Shown here in pieces: positions 35,601 to 42,350 of a DNA stretch of 64,000 bases. Position 1 is the first letter of the stretch, and every line of letters starts with the position of its first letter. The stretch is from Sabellastarte sp. h YS-2021 (taxonomy: Eukaryota > Annelida > Polychaeta > Sabellida > Sabellidae): positions 4,650,001 through 4,714,000 of the forward strand of contig OZ024928.1 in the NCBI GenBank assembly GCA_964017235.1. The letters run 5' to 3'. Both the position numbers and the translations under genes were made by a program. The notes under the pieces are model-generated. The model did no database searches. It was not told where the DNA came from and saw only the letters and a program-made list of their open reading frames with translations.

Positions 35601-38600
35601 AATCTGTTACATACTAAGATTACACACAGAATATATATCTAATACAGTTTGAAACTTCTCAGACTTACCATTTCCAAGTTACAGGGAAAAAGATGTGAAA
35701 AATGTCTTATAAGGGTCACTCGGGTGGGTGTTTATGGTCCTGATACACAGGTTAACTGTCTATTAAAGGCCTAAATGTTGGGGCACATATAAGAAAACAC
35801 ATAGATATATTCCCAGATGATATTTAACTTAGATGAGAGACATAGTTTGAAAGCTACAGTGCTTGAAAGTGGCAAAAAGTGCATAAATTGGGTCTCTGTG
35901 GGCACTTTTGAGACCTTAAGTCGACCCCTTTGGGTAAACCTACAGCCCTAAAATTTTCTACAGACAAGGATTACATATCAAAGTTATACCTAGCGCAGTT
36001 TGAGACTCATCAGAATTACCACTTCCAAATTATAGGGCAAAATATGTGAAAAGTATAGCAAAAAATCCCCAAGTGGGGGTATTTATGGGCCTCAAACACA
36101 ATTTTCTCCTCAACTTAAAGTCGTGATTTTCGGCACATGTACTAAAAACATATTAATGTGTTGTCAGGTAAAATTTCAGCCAGCTGAGCATCATAGTTTG
36201 TGACCTACAGGGCTCTAAGTGGCCAAAAGTCCAATTTCTGACCTTAAGGTGGCCATAAGTTCTTTTTTACTGGGAGTTTAAGGTCACCTTAAAATAGGGA
36301 TCTTCCTTTGGGCACCCTTAACATGTGTACCAAGTTTGAAAAAAAAATATTAATTTGTTTTTGAGTTATCGCGTCCACAAGGAAATTTCTACGGCGGCGG
36401 CGGCGGCGGCGCGACGGACCTGAATCCAATATATCCCCGACTTTCGTCTGGGGATATAATAACATACTAATATCTTCTCAGATAGGATTTGAGCTCTATC
36501 AGTCACATAGTTTGACAGTCACAGGGCTTAAAAGTAGCAAAAAGTCCAAATATTGGGTCTTTGGGAGCCTTTTAGAGACCTCAATTTGACCTTCAAAATT
36601 AAAGCTTCAGACTTAAAATCTGTTACATACTAAGATTACACACAGAATATATATCTAATACAGTTTGAAACTTCTCAGACTTACCATTTCCAAGTTACAG
36701 GGAAAAAGATGTGAAAAATGTCTTATAAGGGTCACTCGGGTGGGTGTTTATGGTCCTGATACACAGGTTAACTGTCTATTAAAGGCCTAAATGTTGGGGC
36801 ACATATAAGAAAACACATAAATATATTCCCAGATGATATTTAACTTAGATGAGAGACATAGTTTGAAAGCTACAGTGCTTGAAAGTGGCAAAAAGTGCAT
36901 AAATTGAGTCTCTGTGGGCACTTTTGAGACCTTAAGTCGACCCCTTTGGGTAAACCTACAGCCCTAAAATTTTCTACAGACAAGGATTACATATCAAAGT
37001 TATACCTAGCGCAGTTTGAGACTCATCAGAATTATCACTTCCAAATTATAGGGCAAAATATGTGAAAAGTATAGCAAAAAATCCCTAAGTGGGGGTATTT
37101 ATGGACCTCAAACACAATTTTCTCCTCAACTTAAAGTCATGATTTTCGGCACATGTACTAAGAACATATTAATGTGTTGTCAGGTAAAATTTCAGCCAGC
37201 TGAGCATCATAGTTTGTGACCTACAGGGCTCTAAGTGGCCAAAAGTGCAATTTCTGACCTTAAGGTGGCCATAAGTTCTTTTTTACTGGGAGTTTAAGGT
37301 CACCTTAAAATAGGGATCTTCCTTTGGGCACCCTTAACATGTGTACCAAGTTTGAAAAAAAAATATTAATTTGTTTTTGAGTTATCGCGTCCACAAGGAA
37401 ATTTCTACGGCGGCGGCGGCGCGACGGACCTGAATCCAATATATCCCCGACTTTCGTCTGGGGATATAATTATTTTTAAACATTGGTGACACAGATGGGG
37501 ATATTTTTTATTTATTTATTATTGGTAACTAGAGTTACGATTGAAAGTACATATGAAAACTGGGTCCCGAAAACTGTAAAATCTTCTGTACGTGTACCAA
37601 CAGATGACTCCCACCTAAGTGAGTTTATATTCACACATAGTTTATTATTCAGAAATATGATACCATAATCCAGTCCATTTTAGATTATTCTTAATCCTTG
37701 ATTCTAGTTGAGTTTTTGCATCAAAAGTCACTCAAATCATATCTAGTCATCCATGATACTCTCAACAAGCTAGCCTAAAATATGTAAATGTAAAGGCATT
37801 TGAAGTATTTTCGAATAAAGAAGGACCGCTTAATATTTGTAAGGGCCACTTAAGTCTAAAAGTTACTGGTCCTGCTGGCCACCATTATTTTCGCACGAGT
37901 CTGAGACCCTGAAATTAAAATCAAAACCTCGACAAACACTCGATCTGTGCAGTGTTTCGATTTTCTAGATCTCTCGTCTTTTCGCTTAATATATTTCCCG
38001 CATCGCCTTGTGTACTACGCGTTCTCATATTATTTGGTCAAAGTCCGCGTTTGTAGGCGAATTTATGCGCGATCCTGTGGAAAACGCGCCCTAGAAGCAA
38101 CTCTGCCAGCGATTGGAGTGTTTTCATGTTTGTACATGATTTGTTTGCCAGTTTGTTTTTTTTTTCATTTCAAGTGTTGGTACCTGATTCTCACAAACTC
38201 ACTATTTTCTAGGGATGGGTCGGTATGAAAAAATATACACATCGGGATGTTGCCAATGCAAAACCGTACCGATTCCAGGACTCCACGTTTTAGTACATCC
38301 CAAACATAGGTTGTACATAGAGGCGATGGGAGTGTTTTCATGTTTGTATATGTTTGCCAGTTTGTTTGCTTTTTCATTTCAAGTGTTGGTACCTGATTCT
38401 CACAAACTCACTATTTTCTAGGGATGGGTCGGTATGGAAAAATATACACATCGGGATGTTGCCAATGCAAAACCGTACCGATTCCGGGACTCCATGTTTT
38501 AGTACATCCCAAACAAACATATATGTTTCCTCTTCACAACATCGCAATAATTTTAAGTGGCCAAATGCACAAAATATAAAATGAAAGCTTGTAATTTCTT

Positions 38601-39402
38601 CATATTTCTCGTTTGTTCCCAATATTTTAAGTTTTTCTTCAATTATATGAGCTGACAAGCGAGATTGAAGCTATAAATTGTCGTAACCAAAACATAGCAG
38701 TTCTGTTCAATGTTTCACAGGAAAGTCTGCAAATGGACGAAAATATGGGGACAAAAGTTTATAGTTTCTTCAGATTTTGGGGAGGTTTCTAATATTTTAA
38801 CCCTTCCTTTCATTATATGTGCTTACAAGCGAAGTGGCGGTTGTAAAATTTCATCGCAGTATTTCAGTAAAATCCTCTCAATACCGAGATACCGGACCTA
38901 CCAACACATCCCTACTATTTTCAGATATATCAGCACCAACCATTTAACAATACATGTATGTAACCCTTTTATGTTGTGTTCTATATTAAACATCTAATAT
39001 AATTTTGATTATATATTCATCAGTTCCAAACCAGACTAAACAAAGCAATGGGAGAAAGCCAAAAAACAACTTATAAAATCAATATATCCTATTCACTGAT
39101 ACATAAGTATCATACAATATACCCTGCCAACATATTTTCCCATTGATAGGATAGATACTCAGCCTCCTTGCTGTGGCAACGGGGTCCTTATGGTGTCCTT
39201 TCAGTGTTTGTGTCCTTCCTTAGCCTGACCCATGGATTTGATGAAACACTTTTTGCACATATTACTCTATGTAAACCTGATTCAAGATTATGTCATATAA
39301 ATACCACTATATCCACAATTAAAAACTGTAAACAATGACATCTAGTAGTGCACGTTTGGTATCCCACCAGTGTTAAACCTAACTGATTCCGGTGTACCAC
39401 GA

Positions 39403-39439
<37 letters not shown>

Positions 39440-41995
39440 AAATCCTCCCCCGGGGGGGTAAATTTCCTAGGAACTCCTAGGAATATGACCCCCCCCCCCC
39501 CACAGGAAATAACCCACCCCGGGGGGGAGGATTTCGTAACAGATCTTCTAGGGAATCCTCCCCCCACCATACTGTAACTACACAAATTTTGTATTAGAAA
39601 AATGAAAATCAACAGTGTCAGCTAGATCTTGTGTATTCTGAATTTTGTCAATGTACTATTGCAGAAGTGGATAAATATATAAATTACAAATCTCTGTACT
39701 GGATGCAAAGCAAAATGCCACTCTACTTGTTTGTGGCAGGATATGAAGTGTGACACCTGCTTCAACTTCAGTACTGCCTAGTACTGTATGTTAGTGCTGG
39801 GACGATGTTCGCAAACTTCGGTATTATCGCTCGCTGGCTCATTGCCAATCAATGATCGGTAAAATTTAAGTAAAACCGATATTTGCTAAATCCATTTCTT
39901 TGCAGCCTTTTGGTTACAATAAAATGCTAACCTTACTAATATTTTGTAAAAAATCTGAAATATGCATCAGTTAAAATCACAAAACTAGCCGTGAATGCAA
40001 TAAAAATAACGTAAATAGAAACACCTTGGTGTTTTCCAACTATTGTCAAGGTAATCATAAAATCAGCCAATCACAAGTTAGGATACATCAAGCATGGTCT
40101 GTTAGTGAGGGAGACGCCTGTGAATGGCTTTTAGATTATATTTTGGTCATATTTGTGGTATTTTGTGTGTATTTTACTTGATATAATTTAAGTCTTTTTA
40201 CACTTCGACTCCATAATCGGAAATGTTCGAAGTTTGGTTACAAATGTCCAATACGAACATCGACAGGGAAAATCCAAGCGATCTCCCAGCACTACTGTAT
40301 GTACTGTACTGCTAATTCAGTTGTGATGCAATTTTGTGTTAATTTGTCACCTATGATTGTTTTGTGTGGTATATAAAATTGATCTTAACTCTTTCGCTAC
40401 CATGTCTGTCGGCTAGCAGTTGACATCAATGTGTATTACAAGGGACCATGTCTGTCGACCAAGGGTCGACGGCAATAATATATATTTCTTCTTTCCCTTC
40501 AGTGTACTGTTATACGTTTTCTTTGGCGTATCAGTATTAAACCGATTTTTAAAGTATTTTATATGAAAGTTAAGCCATATTTTTTTTAAAAAATTCGCCA
40601 TTTCATCTATTTTAACTGGTTTCTGTATATATTGCCGTATTTACCGCATATAGCTGCATATTGTTTACTCATGGTTATTTTTATTTGGGGAATTCCCACA
40701 AATTTTCCCATTCGACTTTCATCAATTCCTAATAAAATATGCCGAAAAATACCGCAAATAAAGTGTATAAGGTAGTGAGATATTACTTTACTTCATTGGC
40801 GTTTCTGACGTGATATGACGTCATATGGCTACAGTCCCTTGGAATAATGTTCCTTCAGTAGCGAAAGGGTTAAGTTGTATAAAGTATACTATTACTTTGC
40901 TAATACTGCCTAGTGCTATATGTATTGTACTACTAATTCTGTTGTGATGTAATTCTGGGTCATCTATGATGATGTGGTATAAAAATATATTATTAGTTTG
41001 TTGATGCAGGTGTGTGTTTTTAGAATTTTTGCTGTGTTCATTGAATTACATACTATATTAATCTATGCTTAATAAAGTTTATCAAGAATTTGATGATTTT
41101 TCAATATAAAATTTTTTTCAACAGACAGGGGGGAAGATTTCCTGGTGAGGGGGATGATTTCCCAGGAAATTCCCCCCCCCCCCCCCGGGGGGGAGGATTT
41201 TCAGGGGGGGGAGGATTTCCTTTTACACCGGGATACCGCAAAAATTACATTTTAGCATATCCCCAACTGAATAGGCATGGTAGTTCTTCCAAAAGAAACT
41301 TATATAAAAATGCCAAAATATAAAATAAAGGTTCACAATTTCTTCTGATTTGAGGTTGGTTTCCAATATTTTTCGATTTGTCACAGTATTATATGCTGAT
41401 ATTCGAAAAGCCGGTCGTAAAGTGTTGCCACATTTTTTAACTGAATTAGTCTTGATACAGAGATATCAGTGTTACCAACCCTGCCCTAATATCTAGATTA
41501 TCAAAATCCATCCATAAAGATTTCATGCCAATTTGAATTTCTAATTGAAAAAGCCTGAGTTGCCATTGATGAGTCCCGAGTTTGCGGAGGTTGACCAGTT
41601 TCCGTTGGATCAAGTGGAGAGAGAGGCATATTCTGTTAAAACACCACTAAACATGGGTCGAGGGGGAGAACTTCCATCAGTTTTCAGAGCGGCACCTCAA
41701 TCTTCCCTTGTCCCTTTCTGTCAATTTAATCTGGACTTTTAATATATCCAAGATAAAATGTCTGAATTTTTTTCCATTTTTCTAAAAACCGAGATCAATT
41801 CGTGACGTCTTAACAGATCGAAATAAAATTACACCACAACATGCACTGTGGTACCTTCTCTCTACTCAGTACCAAAAATCTCAACTTGGTCTATCCAGTT
41901 ACCTACCCGAAAAATGAAAGGAAGCCCCCGCCTGACTTGGCCTTCTTATCTGCTTGAGCCATAAACTCCATGGCCTTCTGTTCTTGTGAAGTCAT
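14525..41995 (-). CDS. NAPA: alpha-SNAP (soluble NSF attachment protein), 8 coding exons, 292 aa
   Basis: Alpha-SNAP binds assembled SNARE bundles on the cytosolic side of membranes and recruits the AAA+ ATPase NSF, which then takes the bundle apart so SNAREs can be reused. Exons, in order of transcription: 41907-41995, 30206-30288, 26044-26160, 24251-24297, 20568-20645, 20050-20190, 15651-15824, 14525-14674. They total 879 nt with one frame and GT-AG introns throughout. The protein is 292 aa; human alpha-SNAP is 295. Visible hallmarks are the N-terminal hydrophobic membrane loop FLSFFGGGSSK (residues 25-35), the TPR-like helical core with [19 protein letters not shown] (about 115-133), the [11 protein letters not shown] stretch, [19 protein letters not shown], and the C-terminal GDEDLR. 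The penultimate Leu is the residue known to stimulate NSF ATPase. Long introns full of mobile elements stretch the gene to 27.5 kb. Recognition of the family is secure; alpha versus beta paralogue is not separable in invertebrates. Confidence 0.96.
14690..15085. repeat. Degenerate minisatellite (ACAGGA...GAACAGGAAGTGG)
   Basis: Repeated blocks of about 27-36 bp around GAACAGGAAGTGGTGCAACA in intron 7. The array is split by the palindromic element at 14882-15022, and typical units (GTCAAGAGGAAGTGATAACA) resume on the far side. Confidence 0.65.
14882..15022. mobile_element. 141-bp near-perfect palindrome (snapback MITE)
   Basis: The arms start GAATATAGCACTC and end GAGTGCTATATTC, and pair almost throughout (GTCTAAACGCAG with CTGCGTTTAGAC, GACTGGTTGGCGT with CGCCAACCAGTC) down to a centre GGC-TTT-GCC. 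It lies in intron 7, inserted in a minisatellite. Transcribed RNA would fold into one long hairpin. Confidence 0.85.
15651..15824 (-). CDS. NAPA: alpha-SNAP exon 7
   Basis: 174 nt between CATTAG and GTATAG. Encodes [40 protein letters not shown] and [18 protein letters not shown], matching human [20 protein letters not shown] and FPAFSDSRECKLMK. A longer ORF in another minus-strand frame over the same bases is a shadow. Confidence 0.96.
16429..16680. repeat. Two 134-bp direct repeats inside family 2
   Basis: AAAGTATTTAAATGATTGATG occurs at 16429 and 16563, each followed by GTCCATTCTAAAAT, CGCATATCTGTTTC and ACAAATAAAATATTATT. The same pair exists in copy 2 from about 33446. Confidence 0.8.
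17300..19060. repeat. ~350-bp tandem array in family 2, ~5 units
   Basis: TGGGTYT(C/T)TGTGGG recurs at 17482, 17831, 18181, 18532 and 18883 (spacing 349-351 bp), each followed by AGAGACCT, GTTTGAAACTTCTCAGACTT and CATACACAGGTTAA. Outer units are more diverged than central ones. Confidence 0.85.
20050..20190 (-). CDS. NAPA: alpha-SNAP exon 6
   Basis: 141 nt between TTTTTAG and GTATGT. Encodes [39 protein letters not shown] and RAIEIYEK. The GEES...SNKC loop and LEQY motif are standard for SNAPs. In phase 0 at both ends. The intron between exons 5 and 6 (377 bp) is the only short one in the gene. Confidence 0.96.
20568..20645 (-). CDS. NAPA: alpha-SNAP exon 5
   Basis: 78 nt (26 codons) between TTCCAG and GTGAGT. 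Encodes [20 protein letters not shown] then LVDIDK, the most conserved block of alpha-SNAP. In phase 0 at both ends. Confidence 0.96.
20702..20833. mobile_element. 132-bp palindromic MITE (intron 4)
   Basis: TAAATACC at the left and GGTATTTA at the right bound two inverted arms (GTTACACTATTTA with TAAATAGTGTAA, TATTTATGCCCGGCA with TGCCTGGCATAAATA) around CCACTTATTAAAGAA. Flanks are TA-rich, so a TA target duplication is likely but not provable. Confidence 0.75.
20834..21374. other. Intron 4 sequence, no recognisable feature
   Basis: AT-rich intronic DNA with no identifiable repeat or RNA gene. Confidence 0.5.
21375..21709. mobile_element. Diverged hAT-like MITE, relative of the 38419 element
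   Basis: Left end AGGGATAGGTTGGTATCCC, internal GCCAATGCTAAAATG and GCTTTAGTACATTCCCAATC, right end AATACCAAGATACCGG then CAACCAAC. These match in order the element at 38419-38914. The target-site duplication is no longer clear. Confidence 0.6.
21710..22611. other. Intron 4 sequence, no recognisable feature
   Basis: AT-rich; no exon, RNA gene or repeat unit was recognised. Confidence 0.45.
22612..22814. mobile_element. MITE, GGGGCC...AACAATACTTAGA family, short form
   Basis: Left GGGGCCATATTCTAGAACAA then TACTTAGAT; right ATCTAAGTATTGTTGTGGAA then TACAGCCCC. The inverted ends and the interior (CTAAGGTCACCTTATCTAAG) match the larger element at 31964-32670. Confidence 0.75.
23030..24177 (-). 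mobile_element. Diverged HINE-like element with tandem core (intron 4)
   Basis: Units of about 150 and 120 bp carry TCAGYTGAACAATA, TTCATTSATATTG and GACTTTAAKGTGACCATAA, which resemble both edges of family 2. Bases 23700-23760 (CATGTGAAAGATTATCTAAA) resemble the 133-bp unit of family 1. The right end has a CGG run (24112-24121) and a bulged hairpin at 24149-24177 (AATAAG.. TCCC / GGG.. CTTTATT), the same order as in family 2. No inverted copy was found at the left, so the element is probably truncated. Confidence 0.5.
23394..23413 (+). repeat. 20-bp poly-G tract
   Basis: An uninterrupted run of 20 G lies between two 120-bp direct repeats (AAAAAGAAAGGAGCCAGA at about 23347 and 23467). The length is likely to be unstable and may be a sequencing estimate. 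Confidence 0.85.
24251..24297 (-). CDS. NAPA: alpha-SNAP exon 4 (47-nt micro-exon)
   Basis: A short exon too small to show as a long ORF. It lies between GTTACAG and GTGAGT and encodes [16 protein letters not shown], matching human [16 protein letters not shown]. It joins phase 1 upstream and ends in phase 0, as needed by exon 5. Confidence 0.95.
25010..25530 (-). mobile_element. 'gaccttgacc' element with terminal hairpin and three 146-bp units (intron 3)
   Basis: The inverted counterpart of 4875-5262. GGTCAAATC recurs at 25051, 25197 and 25343, exactly 146 bp apart. On the minus strand it begins with a hairpin built on the 18-bp perfect palindrome ACAGCCCTTAAGGGCTGT (25506-25523) flanked by TACCC/GGGTA, then TTCACCCATGGTGTCCGGAT. 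The terminal hairpin plus tandem core matches the plan of families 1 and 2. Confidence 0.7.
26044..26160 (-). CDS. NAPA: alpha-SNAP exon 3
   Basis: 117 nt between ACTTCAG and GTAAGC. Encodes [20 protein letters not shown] followed by [18 protein letters not shown], the second TPR-like helical pair of alpha-SNAP (human [20 protein letters not shown]). The following intron is in phase 1. Confidence 0.95.
27596..27769 (+). mobile_element. tRNA-derived SINE, truncated
   Basis: The head has a box A TGGCGCAGTGG (27606-27616) and a box B-like GAGTTTGAATCC, then GCTTGCCATTGGCTGGCAGT as in the SINE at 44683. The tail is replaced at about 27770 by a fragment of the 'gaccttgacc' repeat (CCTACCAAGTATCAACTTCC). 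Confidence 0.7.
27770..27842 (-). repeat. Fragment of the 'gaccttgacc' element
   Basis: CCAATGACCCTACCAAGTAT, then CTTATGGTGTCGGAGATATAG, matches one half unit of the 25010-25530 array. It joins directly to the truncated SINE. Confidence 0.65.
27845..29050. mobile_element. Possible MITE with GGATAAAACC-rich inverted ends
   Basis: At 27850-27960 several copies of CCGGATAAAACCGG-like sequence occur. An inverted counterpart (GGGGGTTTTATCCGGTTTTG) lies at 28998-29017. The middle has no recognisable coding sequence. Boundaries are soft. Confidence 0.4.
29051..30205. other. Intron 2 sequence, no recognisable feature
   Basis: Holds a 115-codon minus-strand ORF (29670-30017) with no recognisable motif. 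It lies wholly inside the intron and is not needed for the alpha-SNAP frame. Confidence 0.4.
30206..30288 (-). CDS. NAPA: alpha-SNAP exon 2
   Basis: 83 nt. The acceptor AACACAG falls in a C-run on the plus strand, and the donor is A|GTAAGT. Encodes [20 protein letters not shown] then KMAKEWA, aligning with human [26 protein letters not shown]. The following intron is in phase 1. Reading on past the donor gives a spurious minus-strand ORF that should not be taken as a separate gene. Confidence 0.93.
31042..31165. repeat. ~62-bp tandem duplication
   Basis: TATGGTCAATTAGTAA.TGTGATAAATTTTAGCTTTTCT occurs twice in a row, followed each time by GAAAATGAATG. Confidence 0.8.
31336..31458 (-). mobile_element. 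SINE body fragment, headless
   Basis: CTGTACAAGTACAGTAAGAC, CAAATTACTGACATTCC and GACAGAGGCTCAAGGATG match the body of the SINE at 60650-60930. The tRNA-like head is absent. Confidence 0.6.
31882..32757. repeat. ~77-bp direct repeat flanking a MITE
   Basis: GAATCGCGTTTTGAATGTAA ... TGTTTTGAATGCA is present at 31882-31959 and again at 32680-32755, immediately on either side of the MITE at 31964-32670. This suggests the MITE landed in an existing tandem duplication. Confidence 0.65.
31964..32670. mobile_element. MITE, GGGCCCGGATTCACGAACAA family, long form (~0.7 kb)
   Basis: Left GGGCCCGGATTCACGAACAA then TACTTAGAT; right GTCTAAGTATTGTTCGTGAA then TCCGGCCCC. Interior sub-repeats of the same TACTTAGATAAGG motif occur near both ends. 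Part of its middle (GAGCTTGGAGAGTAAAATTA) resembles 46010-46070. Confidence 0.8.
32800..33216. repeat. ~90-100-bp tandem array, interrupted by family 2 copy 2
   Basis: ATTGGTGACATAGAT recurs at about 32830, 32929, 33019 and 33118 and, after the inserted element, at 37481. Units carry TTATTATTGGTAACTTA and TTTACCATGCAATA. The unit continuing across 33216/37470 shows the pre-insertion sequence of the target. Confidence 0.85.
33217..36459 (-). mobile_element. HINE/Helitron-like element, family 2, copy 2 (3.24 kb, intron 1)
   Basis: It begins (plus view) CTAGATTGGGCC, with a hairpin at 33222-33241 and the inverted terminal copy at 33243-33254, and ends with (CGG)6 and the terminal hairpin just before 36459. 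Compared with the neighbouring tandem units (TTATAAATTATTTTTAAAC), the site is TTATAAA|element|TTATTTTTAAAC, that is, insertion between A and T with no target-site duplication. It differs from copy 1 by a 15-bp indel near 33765 and about 20 other small changes seen by eye. Confidence 0.8.
36460..37469 (-). mobile_element. Family 2 partial copy 3, head-to-tail with copy 2 (1.0 kb)
   Basis: Directly after the terminal ATATAA of copy 2, the sequence re-enters the element at the point equivalent to 35443 (ATAACATACTAATATCTTC) and runs again to the terminal hairpin. It has (CGG)4, against 6 in copy 2 and 7 in copy 1. In the element's own direction this is a 5' third followed without spacer by a complete element, like the concatemers known for rolling-circle transposons. 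Confidence 0.85.
37530..38108. other. Intron 1 sequence, no recognisable feature
   Basis: Slightly more CpG near 37890-38090 (CTCGTC, TACGCG, GCGCGAT), but no exon or element was recognised. Confidence 0.4.
38109..38512. repeat. ~210-bp tandem duplication spanning a transposon edge
   Basis: GAGTGTTTTCATGTTTG ... CTCACTATTTTCTAGGGATG ... TAGTACATCCCAAACA occurs at 38109-38322 and 38323-38512. Each copy includes host flank, the 8-bp target duplication and the first ~95 bp of the hAT-like element, so the duplication came after the insertion. Confidence 0.85.
38419..38914. mobile_element. hAT-superfamily MITE, 496 bp, 8-bp TSD ctattttc
   Basis: Ends TAGGGATGGGTCGGTA and CCAACACATCCCTA are inverted. 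The identical 8-bp sequence CTATTTTC lies at 38411-38418 and 38915-38922. The 8-bp duplication with TAGGGATG ends is diagnostic of hAT. It has no transposase. Confidence 0.88.
39389..41231. mobile_element. 1.84-kb element with C-tract inverted ends
   Basis: Left end CCGGTGTACCACGAAATCCT followed by a run of 29 C (39409-39437). The right end is the inverse, GGGGGGGAGGATTTCC then TTTTACACCGG. Several further copies of GAAATCCTCCCCC/GGGGGAGGATTTC lie just inside both ends. No transposase is seen. A hAT MITE is nested at 39792-40294. The superfamily is unknown. Confidence 0.65.
39792..40294. mobile_element. hAT-superfamily MITE, 503 bp, 8-bp TSD ctgtatgt
   Basis: Ends TAGTGCTGGGACGAT and ATCTCCCAGCACTA are inverted. 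CTGTATGT is found at 39784-39791 and again at 40295-40302. The 8-bp duplication marks hAT. It sits inside the C-tract element. Confidence 0.88.
41260..41496. mobile_element. Right part of an older hAT-like MITE
   Basis: TTTTAGCATATCCCCAAC, CACAATTTCTTCTGATTTGA, CCGGTCGTAAAGTG and GATATCAGTGTTACCAACCCTGCCCTA follow the order of the 38419 element. Its left end may be the GTTTGGTATCCC at 39354-39365, with the C-tract element inserted between. Confidence 0.45.
41907..41995 (-). CDS. NAPA: alpha-SNAP exon 1 (start codon)
   Basis: Encodes residues 1-29, beginning [20 protein letters not shown] and ending in the hydrophobic loop FLSFFG that dips into the membrane in known alpha-SNAPs. The ATG has A at -3 (AAAATG), and no in-frame upstream ATG was seen close by. 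The exon is 89 nt, so the intron that follows is in phase 2. The donor reads GG|GTAGGT. Confidence 0.93.
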
Positions 41996-42100
41996 TTTAA
42001 CCTATTTTGTTTTTAGTGGAAAATTAGTATTAATTTGTTAATTTGAGCAGCATCGATCACACAATTCCCACACAAATTTCGACATAAATCAGGAAGTCAG

Positions 42101-42123
42101 TTTTATAAATACGCGCATGCGCA
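42101..42123 (-). promoter_or_regulatory. Core promoter of alpha-SNAP: NRF-1-type site plus TATA box
   Basis: On the minus strand TGCGCATGCGCG (42112-42123) is a full match to the NRF-1 consensus YGCGCAYGCGCR. It is followed one base later by ATTTATAAAA (42101-42110), which contains TATAAAA. The TATA box lies about 105 bp upstream of the ATG, which would place a transcription start near 42070 and give a 5' UTR of about 75 nt. The NRF-1 site is a known feature of housekeeping promoters in animals. The start site itself is inferred. Confidence 0.55.
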
Positions 42124-42350
42124 CTAACTATAAACAGATTGTGCCAAGAAAGATGATCGAATGTGAAGACCTGAATGAGTAATGTGCCACATCACGCAGA
42201 AATGACTTGTCCAAAATTAAATGTAAACAATATAAATATAACATGTTTCACAGACCTACCCACGTCAGAAAGTCTGGCGATATGTTCAACAGTAAATCAC
42301 ATTATAATCCACCTATACATGTTGTGGTAAATATAAGGTCTTCCAGAGCT

